The notes beneath the pieces are model-generated. The model saw only the letters and a program-made list of their open reading frames with translations, was not told the DNA's origin and did not search any database. Below are positions 1 to 12,896 of a stretch of 64,000 nucleotides of DNA, piece by piece. The position numbers and the translations under genes were made by a program. This stretch comes from Peromyscus leucopus (taxonomy: Eukaryota > Chordata > Mammalia > Rodentia > Cricetidae), in the NCBI RefSeq assembly GCF_004664715.2, contig NC_051069.1, positions 79,010,647-79,074,646 of the forward strand, in the 5' to 3' direction. Each line of letters opens with the position of its first letter. The stretch's first letter is position 1.

Positions 1-67
1 AGTTACAGTCATAAAGGTTTGTTTTCATTATTGCTGATTTCAAAAAATGACACTTGAGAGTAAGTTA

Positions 68-108
68 ATAATTAATTAATTAATTAATTAATTAATTAAT
101 TAATTAAT
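68..108. repeat. (TTAA)n microsatellite
   Basis: About ten uninterrupted copies of a TTAA/AATT tetramer. It sits just left of an inverted L1 fragment. Confidence 0.95.
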
Positions 109-109
109 G

Positions 110-235
110 CATTTTCAGCATTTCAGGTTTTACCTGGAGGTCATTGATCAATTTGGAGTTGGTTTTTGTACAGTGTGATAGGTGTAGGCCTGAATAGAGA
201 GTTCTTAAAAGAAAAAAATTTGCTTGGAAATATTT
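110..235 (-). mobile_element. L1 fragment, inverted 5' segment
   Basis: The stretch starting 'catttcaggttttacctgg' and continuing to the 'gatttttgtac'-like block resembles the reverse complement of late L1 ORF2. The same block occurs near 16612-16680 in the minus-strand L1 further right. It abuts a plus-strand L1 whose sequence continues from a later point in ORF2, so I read it as the inverted 5' part of the same insertion. Confidence 0.6.
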
Positions 236-1021
236 TTAAAAGTGTCTAACACCCTTAGCAATCAGGAAAATGAAATTGAAAGCTACTTTGAGATTTCATC
301 TGCCCCCAGTGCTAAGATCAAGACAACCGACAACTAATCCTTGCAAAGAATTTGAGAAAAGGTGACCCCTAATTCACTGTTGGTGGGATTGTAAATTGGT
401 GCAGCCACTCTGAAAATCAGTGTGGAGAAGTCTCAAAAAGCTAAAAATAAATCTCCTGTATGACCCAGCTATCACATTCCTTTGCAAATGCCCAAAGGAC
501 TTGTCAGGTTCTTGATCAGCCATGATAATTTCCACTGTGGCCACAATAGTTAGGAAATGGAAACAGCCTAAATGTCTATCAACTGGAGAATGTGGTTCAT
601 ACACACAATGGAAGTCTCCTTTGCTGTAAAGAAAAATAAAAATTTTAGGTAAATGGATGGAACTAGAAAATACATCTAGTTAGGCAACTGATTCAGAAAG
701 ACAAATGCTGTGTGTTCTCATTTATTTGTGAATCCTAGCTCCAAATCTTTAGATGTGAGTATATAATCTGGAGTAACCACAGAAACTAGGAAAGCCAAAA
801 GGAAGCATATCAGGGGTACTCTAGAGAGAGGGATTGTAGAACACAAGTGTTATCAAGGGGCAATGGGAAAAATAGATATGAGTACTGGGGGGGGAGGAGG
901 GTCATACAGAAGAAGTGGGGTGGAGGAGAGATCAGTTACACCAGGGAAATTCGAAAATCCTTATGGAAACATTATTTTATCTTTACTTAAAACTGCACAT
1001 AATGCATATATAATATATAAG

Positions 1022-1023
<2 letters not shown>

Positions 1024-1072
<49 letters not shown>
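1024..1072. repeat. (CA)n microsatellite in L1 3' UTR
   Basis: About 24 perfect CA units embedded in the L1 3' UTR. Confidence 0.97.
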
Positions 1073-1074
<2 letters not shown>

Positions 1075-2115
1075 GCAGCTATGCTACTTGTGCTGATAAT
1101 TTTCCCCCAAAGAGCCATAAATTAGCTGGGAAAACCTCCCTTTGAATTGTTGGCTTGAGACTCCCCAAACAATTTAGGATGTTGATGTTATTTTTTGATT
1201 TCCTCACAGAACTTGAAAGTGATACTCTATTGTTGAGGACACCACACATTTCAGACATAGGACTTGGAAGAATTGTGCAGCAACTGACGTGAAAACCTCC
1301 TCCCTGAGGACTAGATCTGAAAGTACCTGAAGGTGCTACACAAGCTGACAGAGGAGAAACTCAATTAATAGTCCTGCCAATTTGTAAATCATAAAAACCA
1401 CAAGAATGACCAGCCCAGCAAGACATCACAACGTTTCAATAGTGACACTCTTATCTTGGGGTAACCAACAGCTATCTAAGGTCCAGAAAATAGGGGGAAT
1501 TCATGCCTAATACTGTAAATATAGACAAATACCCATGCCCGTGAGGTCATGAACCCTAGAGAAGTTACTACTGATACTTTTCTAAACCAGTGCAATTTCT
1601 AACTGTATTTAAAATATCCATCTTAATACTTGCCGATAGTTGTAGCTCTCACCCTCCATCAAAGAAGCTTCTTTTTTCATCAGATAGAGACTATTACAGA
1701 AATTCACAACTGGTGAAAATATAAGATAAGTTACCATGTGGTGCCTAGTCCCAGCTGATACTCCTACAATACAAGCCTGAGACCCAAGGCTCAGGGAACA
1801 TTAGAGAAGAAGGCGCAGAGAGCTTAATAAGAGCCAGAGGACTTTGTGATGCAAGATGTGTCTTCACAGGTGATGTGTGCTGCAAGATAGTATCCTCTAC
1901 AGATGAAAGGGATTTGCAACCATGAAATCTTAAGTATATGGTTATCTAAACAAGACCTGCACAGTGACAACACTAGTTGACATTCCAAGGTGGATGGAGA
2001 AAAATCTCACAAGCTGCTACCTGTGATGAAGAGCTACACTTAATTCATGACTGCTATGAGAGGGAGAATCAGTCTTCTCCAGGGATAGATTTTCCTGTCT
2101 CAAGTAGTCATCCTT

Positions 2116-2116
<1 letters not shown>

Positions 2117-2161
<45 letters not shown>
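2117..2161. repeat. (CA)n microsatellite in L1 3' UTR
   Basis: About 22 perfect CA units near the end of the same L1 3' UTR. Confidence 0.97.
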
Positions 2162-2163
<2 letters not shown>

Positions 2164-2300
2164 CAATAGGTCATGAATTTAAGAGAGAGTTGGGGGGAGC
2201 AAGAAGAGTTTGAAGGGGAGAGCGAGAAGTGGAAATGATATATTTATAGTACTTAAGAAATCCTCAAAAATCATTCAATTAAATATAAAAAGAAATAATT

Positions 2301-3281
2301 GATAGTTTTCTGTTTGTTGTGGACCTAAAAAATCTATAGATATATAGATCTATAAATCCGATGTTCTAAAAATGACTGTCTTTCATCTCCTTACAATTTA
2401 AAACTTAAATCCATTAATTGATATTGTTGGATCATTTTATATTCATTTAGGAAAGTTTGTCCTTAATACCAATTTTGATCAAGGCTAAAAAGAATGTAGT
2501 AGAGAAATTAACATCTCACCTAAATTATGAAAACTCCACATAGAGTTAAAATAAGATTCATCACTAAGAAATAAAAAATTGTTAGTGTTCTAATATGAAG
2601 ATCAATCTAGAACTAGAACCTAATTCCTGTGTTTAAAGCAAATCAGGTGTTCTTAAAGAGGTTGTTTTGCTTTTTGTGGTAAACTAAGATGAGCTCTTAT
2701 GTGTTGCTCAAAATTTTTTTTTTTTTATATTTTCTGATGTTTGTGTTTCAGCCTTTTGGCTACCCAGGAAATGTTTCTAACAAAGTCGTGGTTCATTTAT
2801 GGATTTATTTGCGTTGATGTCTCTTAATGACCACTTTGCTGACAATCACTTCCAATTGATTTTGGTGTATTTAATGTTCTATGTATGTACAACTAGACAC
2901 ATGTACATCTGCATATCTAAGTAATATATCATGAAAAATTTACAAAGTTAAAAGTGTATAACATTTGTTGATGCAAAAACAAAGCAAAATAAAAACAAGC
3001 ATAGTTTTCATCTTAAAGGGAATAAGAGGTAGTGTATTCTGGAGCATTTTGAGTGACCATAGCCTAGTAATACCAATTTAGGTAATCCCAAAATTTCGTG
3101 TTCCAATGTTGAATCAGTTTTATGGTTTTACAGAACACAGAAAGTAATAAATCAAGGCTAGTTTAAAATTCATTGGTGAGTATGTCAGAGAGGCACTTAC
3201 AGCAAGATAGGAGAAGCTTTTATCTGGTGACATCCTTAGCTTTTGGTTTGATGAAGTGAGTCTGCTAAGTTAATAGATTCC

Positions 3282-3286
<5 letters not shown>
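2301..3286. other. Unassigned AT-rich intergenic sequence
   Basis: No open frame longer than background, no recognisable interspersed repeat and no RNA gene seen. It could be unique intergenic DNA or very old repeat remains. Confidence 0.5.

Positions 3287-3322
<36 letters not shown>
3287..3322. repeat. (T)36 homopolymer
   Basis: A pure 36-bp T run. It could be the poly(A) tail of a minus-strand retroposon, but the sequence to its right is not recognised as one. Confidence 0.9.
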
Positions 3323-3327
<5 letters not shown>

Positions 3328-4899
3328 TATTAGTCCCAGAATGTTACTTCTTTCACAGAGGTGGGCAAGGAATGGCTGTTCTTGGGGTCAACGCTAGCCC
3401 AAGAAAAGATAATTAGCCTCTGGACTTTCAACATTTCATTCTTTCCACATGGTGCATTTCTAATCAGTCTCTGCAGATACAGCTTCTCTCCAGACGTTGT
3501 CTTCTATGGGTTAATAAATGCAAAATAGCCAATAAGTGCTGCTAGCCAGCACAGTTGCTTCTCAGCACGAGGTGTGGCTGAAGGAGAAACAATAAGAGAC
3601 TACAGTCAGCCAGAGCCAGCATGAGCAATTGGTACAATGAGCCAGGAATGTGACCCCGCTTTCCCTTGGCCCTGGCTGGGCTCAACAGCTGGGTCCAAGC
3701 CCACTGAAGAAAACACAAGAAGGATCCATGAAGGCACCCTGGATGCCAGTGATAACTCATAGAGGTCATGGATTATGGAGGATTAGCAAGAAGACTCTTC
3801 CCTTCCATGCAGCTGTACCTAACTTGGCTTTCTGAGAGAACAACTGATAGATAGCATGGAATCTTTTATGCTCCACTGGATCTTGATAACATTTTTCCTT
3901 AGTCTTCCTACCTACTGACTACTGAAACCAACTGGCACCTACTGAAAATGGACAATCCATGGATCTTTGGAGACTTTCCAACCTGCTGTAAAACAGGTTT
4001 ATTACATGTATAGGATAATGATGATCCCTTAGTGTCTTACAGACTTAAAAAGGCATCTAAAAATTGTCATCCAGATAATTGCTATTTAATACCTCAATAT
4101 ATATGTGTTTAGTTTGACAAAATAACTACCTTTCCTATTTTCCTATTGTGTGTATGAAATATACAGACATAATATCTTGTAATAACTAGCACTCTTCCCT
4201 AAATCTGTAAGAAATTAAAATTTTTAGTTGTCACTGCTACAGGCTTAATATACTAGCCAAAGAATCTAAATTTTGCTTTAGAATTAGCTTCTATATAGTC
4301 CTATGTAATGATGCTAGTATTTGTTGCTCTTTTATATTTATTGAGCCTTTCTTAAGTTATTCAAGCCTTCTAAAGACTGGTATTGTTAGGTCTCAGTCAG
4401 TGAATATGTCCAGAAATGATAATCTTGGCTCAACCTAAGCTGGACTATAGAAGACTTGCTAAAAGCCTTCCGTGAGCATTCCTCAGAACCTAAAGAAACG
4501 GTTTTCTGCCTGCCAAGAAGAGACAGATGGCTCTCCATTGACATACACTTTTTGTTGCATATCAAAACCCATGCTGACCTCCATGCTTTCTCAGTCCCTT
4601 TCATAAGTTCTTATTGTGTCTCAGAGTCCCCATGCTAGCCATCTGACCCTCCTCATTTCCCCTTTTCCTCCTCCACTATGTTAGCCCCCAGGCTGTTCCA
4701 GATCCCTGCTTCCTTTATGATGGCAAGGTTTCCTCCTCCTGAACCCCACAGTGATGAGTAAGATTCTGGATGATTGCTCTCTGGATGAGGTGAATGGTAG
4801 TGGGTACTATAAAATTTTGGTGTAGATCATCTATATGTAGGAATTTGTTTGGGGGCTTTGTTTTTCTAGTAATTTATTATGTTATTTATGGTTCCATTA
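3323..4899. other. Unassigned intergenic sequence
   Basis: Only short overlapping open frames on both strands, with no recognisable protein. No repeat family could be assigned with confidence. Confidence 0.45.
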
Positions 4900-5065
4900 T
4901 TATGGTTACATTAGTGTTGTTCCTCAGGCACTGTCCAGTCCCCACTCCTAGGGTTTCTTATTGGACCGTGTGAAGTAGGCTAGGCTAGCTGCCCAGCAAG
5001 CCCTGGAGCTCCATCTGTTCCAGCCTCTCCATTGCTAGGAATGTAGGCATGAGCCATCATGCCTG
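4900..5065 (-). mobile_element. B4 (ID-B1) type SINE, diverged
   Basis: The blocks 'gaagtaggctaggctagctg', 'cagcaagccctggagctcc' and 'gagccatcatgcctgac' match the reverse complement of rodent B4/ID-B1 SINEs. It is old and partly degraded. Confidence 0.65.
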
Positions 5066-5119
5066 ACTTTTCAACTTACTTCCTTTTGATAATGTTGTAC
5101 AAGACCATCCTCAGGGTTA

Positions 5120-7252
5120 AACAACCACTATCTTGGGGCATTCAGCTGTGCTACATTGCAAAAGAGCATTTCCAGCTGGCTTGTTGACTGTTACATCCTC
5201 TTAGAGGAGGAGGAAGTGTCCTGAGACCCTCACCTTAGCATTCACCACTCTCTACCACCTATTGTGTAGACGTTTGCCCTAACTGCAGGCTTCCTCAGGG
5301 AGGGGCCAGAGGATATAGCCCAGGGAAGCTAGGTGAAAGGGGACTCCATCTTTGCAGCTATGAGAAAGTCATTATCCCTGCTGGGTAGACCTTCCAGTCA
5401 GGCCTATGTGGGGTGATTACCCATGCTCCACTAAGTAACCCCTCATCTGTGTTCTGGAAGGAAGCCTAATAAACTCATTATTGGTGGAATTGTGATGTGG
5501 TTTGTCATTGGGACCTTAGGAGGAGGGGTAGACATTGCTTATTTCTCCTCCAGGGAAGTAATTTTAGCAATACTTGGCGTAGTTGGCAGGATCCTACACA
5601 ACTGAGGACGAGTTTAGGAAGGGCACTGGCACTCCAAAAAGAGCAATCCTCGTGTGGGGAGCGAAACCAAACAAGTAAAGCAAAGTTTCATGAGTATAGG
5701 GTGCTTGCAGACATTGGGACATGATGATCTATGTGTTCCTTTAATGCTTCCCTTGAGGGAGTGGTAGGAACACAGTGACATATGTAACTGGGATGAGGCC
5801 ACAAGGGCAAGGGGCTGTCTTTGGAGGAAATCCTAGAATGGCAGTCTTCTTATAGATGTTAAGGAGCGGCATGCCTTCCTGATGTGTTCATCAGGGTGTG
5901 TGGCGATACTTTGAGAACAGCCAGAGGTCTGAAGCAGACATTACGAGCACTGGGAGTAGCACATCGGGGTGGAGGTATCACCGAGTTGCTGCAGAGGTGC
6001 CCTGGCCATTGCTCTAAGTAGTAAGACATCTATCTTCAAGACCACAAGTGTGAAGGAAACACTGCAGTGATAAAGGAATACAAGGCCAGCGTCTTCAGTA
6101 GGGAAGCCTCCAACTTGGCTTAGCAGGTGGACTGGATAAAAGGGAAGGAAAAATAGATGTGTTTGTTAGAGTGCCACTTTTTATGGCTTGGGGCCCCAAA
6201 GGAGGAAGAGGTCCCGCTTAGACCAGCAGTGCAGTCTCACCTGGAACCCCCAAACCTGGAACCCATGGAAGGTATCAGGTAGTGATGAGGAAGGCAGTGA
6301 CCTAGAAGCCACAAAAGGTCCCCCTCAAATCTCACCTTTTATACTTAGAAAGGAAAAACCTATGAGTCAGCATGGAGATGGGGGCCTTAGCCGTGGCCAG
6401 GTGGGAGAGGCCATGGTAGTCAAAGAATATTTAACAATGGAATTGCTGGAATTAGAGAAAAGCTTTAAATGAGCAATGAAATAATATTGCACAATCTGGC
6501 TTGTGAGACTGTGGGGTATAGGGGGCAGATGGGAATCAGACAGTGCTTCCAAAAGAGAGACTGAGTAGTATAACCACACATCCTCCCTTGATATGCAAGC
6601 TGCATCTCCTGAGGCAGTACAAGAGGAATCAAACCCTGTAGGACAGGCTCGTGGGAGCCATTAGGAAGCACTTGCTTATCTCCAGTAGAGGTTCCCATAG
6701 TTGTCAGGGTCTGGAGGACAACAGAAGAGCTCTAGGCACTACTGAGGGAATGAGGTATGAGAAGAGCAGTCTTGGATGCCCAGTTCACAGGATGCTCACC
6801 AGAAGCTTAAGGAAGAACTGGATTCAGCAACAATTCCAAGCACGGTATGCAGCTTCAGTAGCTTCCCTGAGACCTTGGTGGGGCAGGAAGTTCATGAAGT
6901 AGGAAAAGAGTTGGCTGACCTAGATGTCTTAGAGGTAGATGTAAAGAGTGTCTGTAGAGTGAGAGAACAAACTAGACAAGACACGAGAAAAACAAAATGG
7001 AAAAGGAAATCTACCTAGGGGACTCAAAGGCAAATGTGGGAAGATTTTGCATTGAGTTTCTCATGAACAAACTGACAGGAAGCCAAATTCTGTGCTAATG
7101 AACTTCTGGAAGGCTTAGCTCAAACAGGAGTTCACAGGAGGCATGCATGATGAAACAATACAGGCAGACTCATAACTTGTTTTGTTACTGGGACCCTTGG
7201 AGGAGGGGTAGCCATCATTTAGTTCTCCTCCAGGGCAGGAATTTTAGCAACA
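5120..7252 (+). mobile_element. Decayed LTR retroelement (5' LTR, internal region, 3' LTR remnant)
   Basis: A 75-bp imperfect direct repeat (roughly 80% identical by eye) occurs at 5498-5572 and 7178-7252, exactly 1680 bp apart. The left copy is preceded by an AATAAA-like signal near 5468 and followed by a candidate primer-binding stretch (TTGGCGTAGTTGGCAGG at about 5574-5590). This suggests the 3' end of a 5' LTR followed by a leader. The right copy lacks most of its LTR. Internal frames at 6188-6472 and 6776-7018 are short and unrecognised. The element type (MaLR/ERVL-like) and the left boundary are guesses. Confidence 0.55.
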
Positions 7253-7924
7253 TAATAATAATTAGGCAACTCACATACTTTTTGTAAAAATCAGACCTCA
7301 ACACTCCACCCCACTTTGTACAACTAGTCTTGTCTGTTACTCTACCTCAGGTCTCTAGATCAGAAGATAATAAAAAAAATTAACTTATGGAAGATTTTTG
7401 TATTCTGTCATTTCAACATAGATATCACATGGAAAATCTTCCTACCCTGCTTACCACCTGCCTCTACCTGGGTTAAATTTATCTCTTGATGCTCTTGAGT
7501 CTAAATGTTCCTAATATTTTTTTTCTCATTAAGCGCCTGGAAGGCAAATGTTTCACTCATTTTCCTATCTATTTAATTTGATCCTGTATCTACGTTTTCT
7601 TTGTTTACAAGTGTATTTCTTTACATTCAGTTATGAGACAAGTAGTAGAAAATACCCCACTACCTGAGTTTTATAAATGTTGGCAGTTATGTTTATCCCA
7701 TGGTATATCCATGGCTATCCATGATATCCAATGATCTTTAAGTGCTACAAATTGTTTGTTTATGAAGCTGGTTGCCATCTCTCCTTAGAGACAAACATGT
7801 TATAGAACTGGTTACTGTTTTGTCTGTCAAGACTTTTTTTTTTCCTTTTTGTCTCTGGAAAGGAACCTGTTTTACAGTAAGTCATAGTGAATCCTTAAGG
7901 AAGTACTGCACTTGAAAAATATTA
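7253..7924. other. Unassigned intergenic sequence
   Basis: AT-rich, no gene or clear repeat seen. Confidence 0.45.
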
Positions 7925-8130
7925 TTATTTTAAATTATGTGTATAAGTGTGGTCTTTGTGGGGTTATGTGTATTTAAATGCAGATGCCCTCAGAGGACAG
8001 AGGAGTAATTTGGAGCTCAAGTTACAGGCAGCTGTGAGCAACCATAAGGGGAGGGTGCTGATTATTGAACTCAGTACCTCTGGAAGATCACTATTTGCCA
8101 TCTGTCTAGCCCCACCAGGGAAAATTTTAT
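7925..8130 (-). mobile_element. B3/B2-type SINE
   Basis: Reverse complement of a B2/B3 SINE: 'ttacaggcagctgtgagcaacc', then 'gaactcagtacctctggaag' and the terminal 'ccatctgtctagcccc' block corresponding to the tRNA-like head. Confidence 0.8.
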
Positions 8131-8389
8131 TCCAAGGAGTTTATATTGATCCTATAACCACTGAGGTACTTCCTGTTTCTATTGTCAATGAGTGATATTT
8201 TGCTTTATCTTTTTGGAAATATGTTTTAGAATTTCTTTGCACTATTAACCAACGAGATATACTTCATTGACAAATCAGTATGTGTTTATCACCCCAAACT
8301 ACCAAAATAAGTGAGTTGTTCTAGGGTTTGTCTCCCTTCTTTGTTCCAACAGATTATGAATGATGGAGTATAAGAAGGCTACACAATTT

Positions 8390-8535
8390 TAGCCTGGATG
8401 GTAACAACACACACCTCTAATCCCAGCACTGCCAGAGGCAGATAGATTTCCATGGGTTTCAGGCCAGACTGATCTACATACAAGGACTAGGTCAGCCAGC
8501 ACTTCATGGCTGATACCCTTTCTCCAAGTGAACAA
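8390..8535 (+). mobile_element. B1 SINE, old
   Basis: Plus-strand B1 order is visible: 'gcctggatggtaacaacaca', 'taatcccagcact', 'aggccagactgatctacat', then an A-rich end. It is well diverged from a young B1. Confidence 0.75.
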
Positions 8536-9232
8536 AACAAACAACAGCAAGAACCTAGACAATCTGTAACATTTAGCAACAGTCTTTGAACCTACTTCTC
8601 ACTGTTCTTAGAAGATACACTTCTGCTCTGTTAATACTCCTTAGAAAGACAGTGTAGATATTGGAAAGGGAATAGGATTTAATTGGAGACACAAAAGAGT
8701 GAAAAATCTGGCATAGCCTATCAGTTGAATTGACTTAACTGATGTGATCCTTAGTTTCCCTATCTACCAGACGGAGACAATGGGAGCTTTGCTATGTGAT
8801 AGCATTAAGGATAGAATGTATTTATATCCAAGTAGAGTATGAATTCAACAACCAATGCCTTTATTACTAGGCATAACAGGAACAGATGACCTATTGCCTA
8901 AATTCCTGTATTTTCTTTCTTTCTTTTGTTATTGTGTGAGTTTAGGTTTAGATTTGTAGGTGCTTCCTGTTTCATAGGGAGTCTTTGTGAGAATGAATGG
9001 TCAGCTAGAGAAAACAACCGTTGTATGACACCGATACTTCTGCTTTCCTCTGACTAACCGAGTTTATAATAGTTCAGATGGCAAGCAGTATATTCAGTTT
9101 CCACAAATGGTTGCATAATCAGTAGAAAAAATGATGAGGGTAAAAATATGCTCCTTAATACCTTGAACATTCATGTTCAGGCTACTGAATGAGAGAATCT
9201 GCTCATTTTATTCAGAATTGAACCCAGCAAAA

Positions 9233-9233
<1 letters not shown>

Positions 9234-9276
<43 letters not shown>
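9234..9276. repeat. (CA)n microsatellite
   Basis: About 21 perfect CA units. Confidence 0.97.
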
Positions 9277-9280
<4 letters not shown>

Positions 9281-9316
9281 CAATCTTAGATTTAACCTAG
9301 TTTTTTTTAAAAAATC

Positions 9317-9380
<64 letters not shown>
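9317..9380. repeat. (ATCT)n microsatellite
   Basis: About 16 copies of ATCT, only 40 bp from the preceding CA repeat. Confidence 0.97.
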
Positions 9381-11240
9381 CTTTATTTAGAGTCTAGAGG
9401 TGAAACTTCTGATCTGTGGTTACTGTAATGTAACAGTGATGGGAAATGGCCTGGATACTGTTACAGGCCTCTCTGGTCCATGATGTGTTTGTCTCTTTGT
9501 GTAGATCCAGTTCATCAAGCCTTAGAATTTCTAATCTCAAACTACCCCTCAAGTATTGTTTCCCACCTAATAACTTCAAATATGTAGGTGTCTTTTTCTA
9601 CTTCAACAACAAAAACATTTTTTTTTTCTGATTCTGAATGAGATTTAGTTAAATGCCTGTTTAAGAATTGATGAGTAATTTAGTGGATTTAGGAGAACAT
9701 TCTGTGTTATTATGCGCAAATGCATACCATGCCTGGCTCCCTATGTCATTAACCTGGCAGTCATTTCATGCATGACTCCCCATCTTATTAAACTAGCAGT
9801 ATGGAATATTTGATTTACTAAACTGATATGAACAACTTAGTATGTTAATATAGGATACAATTTTAAGCTTCTTTGGAATAACTATCTTTGAAGGAGATTC
9901 TCGAAAATGATAACAGTATTTTGACAGCTGTGCTCAGTTTTAAAAAGTATAATTTGGGAAGCTTCTTCTAACCGGAGGAAATGTGCCTGGATGATTCTAT
10001 TATTGACCCATATAATAATTAAAAATGAAAACCACCGTTAAAGAGAAGTTTTTAGAATTCTGTAGCAAGACTTCTTACAACACGAGTAAATAAATGCAGC
10101 AGAAGCATTTTCTTCTAGGCAGGATATGTGTAACAGTGTGTGGCTGCTCGATAGTCTTCCACCAGCTCCCCGGTTACCATGATGTTCTGAGGTCTTTATA
10201 GCTGGTCCCTCAACACCTCTCTTCCCCAGCTTTGGTTGCCATGGCAGCACTCACTGTCCATTGAATTTACAGTGGAAAAATGATGAGGAAGTCGATGCAT
10301 GTTTGTGAAGTTGGTGCAGTGCCAAATGTAGCAGGAATTATGAATTCAGGATGCTGGAGTCTTCTTTTAGTGTCCATTTCAGCTGGCACCTAATGTTGCT
10401 CACATAATCACAAACCACTCTGTCATAATTCAGACCAGCTGGATAAAATGAGACAAAAGGAAATTTGGCAGCAATGGAGGGGATGGTAATTTAAAAAGGT
10501 TTTTTAATTACGTTTTCTGTGTTTTTCAATCAACAATACTTTAAAGCCTTTAGTTTTTCTCTTAATAGGATTTCTGTACTGTTTTTGGCTTGGTTGTTAA
10601 GATATTACCCACCAAAACTTTCAAACACTAAACACACAAGAACAAATCTATAAATCCAAAAAAAATTGAAAGAAAGCATTTATAATAATCATCACTTCTG
10701 TTAGAAAATTTGCATTTAATTTACAGAGGTAAATTGCCTTTACTCTACACAAAAGGTGTAGTTTTGGTTTGAATAGTCAATGTTTACCAGATATATCCCT
10801 CAATAAATACTTCCAGATTTGTGATATTATGTTCATCATTTTTTCTTCTAATCATGACTATATATCAGAGTTCACAAAGCAGCAGGAAAAAAACCCCAAA
10901 AAACCAAAGAACAACAACAACTAAAACAAGTGTTAGTAGAGTGAGAAAACCAAGTAAATAATCCAGGAAACTTGCTCATGGAACCATAGATATGTAAGAG
11001 AAACTCACTGGACCAAGAGGAGAGGAAGGAGGAGGAACACTAGGTAGAAATAAATCTTTTTCAAGAGAAAGGAGACCAAAGATGTGTTTGCTGGAAGCGT
11101 TTTCATGATTATTTTTCTAGGATAAACACTTAGTTGAAATAATCTGTTAATAATGTTAATGGTGAGATAGTTATAAATAGAGAGAAATTTGTAGTAAAAG
11201 GACCATTAATGTCTCACTGATTCTTAGTGAGAAAATTTCT
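9381..11240. other. Unassigned intergenic sequence
   Basis: No gene, RNA or clear repeat recognised. The short open frames at 9394-9631 lie opposite each other and resemble chance frames. Confidence 0.45.
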
Positions 11241-11402
11241 TTTCCTTTTTTTTTTTTTTTTTTTTTTTGAGATAGTGTCTCTATACATAGTCCTGGTTAT
11301 CCTGGAGCTCACAATGTAGAGCAGGATGGCCTTGAACTCAAAGATCCTCCAGCCTCTGCCTGCCCAGTGCTGGAATTAAAGATGTGTGCCACCATATCTG
11401 GC
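11241..11402 (-). mobile_element. B1 SINE
   Basis: The poly(T) at about 11248-11268 leads into 'gagatagtgtctctatac', then 'tggccttgaactcaaagatcc', 'gcctctgcctgcccagtgc' and 'gtgccaccatatctggc'. This is the reverse complement of a B1. Confidence 0.9.
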
Positions 11403-12896
11403 ATGCATTTTTTTCTTTAAGAAAATTTATTCTTTGTAAATGTCACACAATGTATTTTGATCATATTTTTCACCTCTCCCAACTCTTTCCATACCTGTCC
11501 CCACTTCCCACCCAACTTCATGTTCTTTCTGTCTCTTAAAATATAAATAAAAAATAAAGCCCTGTACTTTGACTTGTGTTTGCCTGCTGTTCATGAGCAC
11601 TATGCTTGCTCTAGAGTATGGTTAATAAATCTGCTGTCACTCCATTGAAGAAAGCTGGTTTTTCCTCTGCTAAGGAATTCCCACTTGCTGATAGAATCCT
11701 GGCCAAGAGTGGCACTTGGTTCCCACTTCCCTTCTAGAAATTCACCCATTTATTTTAGTTTTTCCAGTTTGGTTAAATAAAGATTAAAAAAATATGTCCT
11801 TTATTATTCTCTTAGTTTCTCAGTTTCTATTGCAGTGTCTTCTTTTTCATTCTTTAATTTTATTAATTTGAATCCCTTCTTTCTTCCGTTTGGTTAATGT
11901 AGCTAGAGGTACCCATTCTTGTTAATCTTCTCAAAGAACCAATGCTTTGTTTTATTGTTTATATTTCCACTTTTCACTTTTATTTCATTAATTTTAGCTC
12001 TGATTTTGATGATTTCTTTTAACCTACTTTTGGGGTGTTGTTTGTTCTTGTTTTTCTAAGTTTTCAGGTATATCACGTTATTGATTTGAGATACTTCAAG
12101 TTTTTTTATTAAATATTTTTCATATATTTCAATCATATTCTTTACCTTTCCACAAAGATAAAGAGGACCCAGATCTTCACTATTTTATTACCTACCCAAC
12201 TTTATATTCTTTCTATTTCTTATAAGAGAAACAAAAATGAAAATTAAATAAACAAAAACAAACCAACAAACCAACCAACCACTGTCAAATTTTCTTCATG
12301 TCAGACCTTGGTCAACCTCTTAGGACTGCTTTTGTTGCCCATAGATTTTGATATAATATGTTTTCAGTTTCAGTCAGTTATAGGCATTTTACATTTTCCT
12401 TCTTGATTTCCTCTTGACTCAATCATCATTCAGTAATGTGCTGCTTCATTTTGTTCTTTCTGTGGTTTCTATTGTGACTGATAGCCTGCCTTAATCCACT
12501 GTGGTCAGTGAGCATGCAGGACATTATTTCAATTTTCTGTACTTGTTGAGGTGTTCTTTGTGTTCTAACATGTGATCAATTTTGGAGATGGTTCTATAGA
12601 CTGCTGAAGAGAATGTGTATTCTTTAGTCTTCTGGTGGGATGTTCTTTAGATACATTAGGTCTATTTGGTTTATTGTGTCATTTAACACCACAGTTTCTC
12701 TGTTAAGTTTTTATTTTCCCATATGACTTATCAATTGGTGAGAACAGGGTATTGTAATCACCTATTGCCACTGTATTTGGGTTAATCTATGGATTTTGAT
12801 TTAATGATGTCTCTTTTATGAAACTGGGTAACCCTATGTTTAGGATTGTTACATGCTTTTGATGAAGTTTTTCTTTAGTGAGTATTAATTCCCTCC

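Larger units (their letters stand above)
240..2300 (+). mobile_element. L1 LINE, ORF2 3' end plus 3' UTR
   Basis: Sequence resembling the ORF2 C-terminal coding end runs from 'cacccttagcaatcagg' through 'ttggtgggattgtaaattgg' to about 820. It is followed by a rodent Lx-type 3' UTR ('gctgggaaaacctccc', 'gaggacaccacacatttcagac', 'gaccagcccagcaagac'). Two CA repeats (about 1024-1072 and 2117-2161) lie inside the UTR. The element fades into an A-rich tail near 2285-2300. Frames are broken, so it is an inactive relic. Confidence 0.85.

Noticed and set aside
3272..3332. Inverted 9-bp arms (taatagatt/aatctatta) around a T36 run
   Set aside because: Short, AT-rich and around a homopolymer; likely chance, and not a target-site duplication because it is inverted.
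6188..7018. Frames that might be a retroviral gag remnant
   Set aside because: No zinc-knuckle or other recognisable motif; they are described only as the interior of the LTR element.
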